A stretch of DNA of 9,166 bases, from NCBI GenBank assembly GCA_023412175.1, contig JAEYOB010000078.1:1-9166 (forward strand). Direction: 5' to 3'. The first letter of the stretch is position 1. The number at the start of each line of letters is the position of its first letter. The stretch is from Pseudomonadota bacterium (GTDB lineage: Bacteria > Pseudomonadota > Alphaproteobacteria > Azospirillales > Azospirillaceae). This document shows, piece after piece, positions 7,262-9,166 of the stretch. Both the position numbers and the translations under genes were made by a program. A model generated the notes under the pieces. That model made no database searches, was not told the origin of the DNA, and saw only the letters and a list, made by a program, of their open reading frames with translations.

Positions 7262-8108
7262 GGACGCTCGCCCACATCTCCGACCTGCATTTCGGCCGCA
7301 TCGACCCGCTGGTGGTCGAAGGGCTGCTCGCAGACCTGATCATCCACAAGCCCGATCTGGTGGTCATCTCCGGCGACCTCGTGCAGCGCGCCAAGGCCCG
7401 CTATTTCGCCGAGGCGCGCGCCTTCCTGGAGCGCCTGCCCTTCCCTTATCTCGTGGTGCCCGGAAACCACGACATCCCGGTCTACAACATCCTGCACCGC
7501 TTCATCGATCCGTTCCGCAACTACAAGCGCTTCATCAGCCGCGACCTCAGCCCGTTCCACGTCGATGCCGAGATCGCCGTGCTGGGGTTGAACACCGCGC
7601 GCTCGGTGATCCTCGACTTCTCGCACGGGCGCATCAACAAGGCGCAGATCCAGCGCGTCTCCGAGGTGTTCAAGGAGTTGCCGGGCAGCGTCTTCAAGGT
7701 GCTGTTCACCCACCACCCCTTCCTGCCGCCGCCCGACGCGCCGCAGACCCGGCTGGTGAGCCGCCACAGGCTGGCGCTGCCGGCGCTGGAGGAGGCGGGC
7801 GTGGACCTGCTGCTGGCCGGACATCTGCACCGGGCCTATTCCGGCGAGCTCGCGACCTTCCACACGCAGGTGGCGCGCTCGATCCTGGTGGCGCAGGCGT
7901 CCACCGCCACCTCGACCCGCACCCGCGACGAGGCGAACGCCTACAACTTCATCACCATCGACGCGCCGAACCTGACGCTGGAGGTGCGCGCCTGGGATGG
8001 CGCCGAGTTCATCCACGCGGCATCCTCCACCTACAGCAAAAGCGGCGACCGCTGGGCGCTTCAGGAGCGGGATTCGGGGATCCATCCGGAAATGAAGGTG
8101 CCTTCGCC

Positions 8109-8112
<4 letters not shown>
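7258..8112 (+). CDS. Calcineurin-like metallophosphoesterase
   Basis: A predicted two-metal phosphoesterase of 284 residues. All five metal-binding blocks are in order: DLH (Asp9, His11), GDLV (Asp40), GNHD (Asn70, His71, Asp72), THHP (His152) and GHLH (His189, His191). This layout resembles class III cyclic-nucleotide phosphodiesterases (CpdA/Icc-like) and related phosphohydrolases; GNHD argues against LpxH, which typically has GNRD. There is no signal peptide, so it should be cytoplasmic. The ATG at 7258 overlaps the kinase stop as ATGA, implying translational coupling, and the Met directly precedes the first metal-binding strand. Coupling to a lipid kinase suggests a phosphorylated lipid or related compound as substrate, but cAMP or another phosphodiester is equally compatible with the fold. 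The tail after about residue 255 has no motif I recognise. Confidence 0.9.

Positions 8113-9166
<1,054 letters not shown>

Overview
The window is GC-rich, gene-dense bacterial chromosome, most likely from an alphaproteobacterium and perhaps a Rhodospirillales/Azospirillum-like one. That placement is an inference from the base composition, the cysteine-free Mg-type HemB, the MarR protein of an alphaproteobacterial type, and the gene content. I see no mobile element, CRISPR array, rRNA or tRNA, and every gene reads through without a frameshift.

Left part, minus strand (1-2012): a LIV-type (HAAT family) ABC importer operon, livG then livF (8-bp overlap) then a periplasmic substrate-binding protein that runs off the left edge. 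No permease gene is present; these may lie beyond the left edge.

Middle, minus strand (2378-6210): a valine-degradation cluster in the order acyl-CoA dehydrogenase (isobutyryl-CoA dehydrogenase-like), 3-hydroxyisobutyryl-CoA hydrolase, 3-hydroxyisobutyrate dehydrogenase (mmsB), then a MarR-family regulator closed by a clear intrinsic terminator. These enzymes would catalyse three of the four steps from isobutyryl-CoA to methylmalonate semialdehyde; the methacrylyl-CoA hydratase and the semialdehyde dehydrogenase are not here. A good sigma70-type promoter lies before the first gene. The liv operon lies just past the terminator, so an importer possibly for branched-chain amino acids sits beside enzymes that break one of them down, but the transporter's ligand is not shown by the sequence.

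Right part, plus strand (6359-9166): a diacylglycerol-kinase-fold lipid kinase, translationally coupled (ATGA overlap) to a calcineurin-like metallophosphoesterase, followed 60 bp later by hemB (porphobilinogen synthase), which is cut by the right edge within a few residues of its expected end. This operon diverges from the valine cluster across a 148-bp intergenic region.

Most of the window is ordinary metabolism. The items most worth a second look are the coupled lipid kinase/phosphoesterase pair, the operator-like inverted repeats inside the valine cluster, and the MarR regulator placed between catabolic genes and importer.
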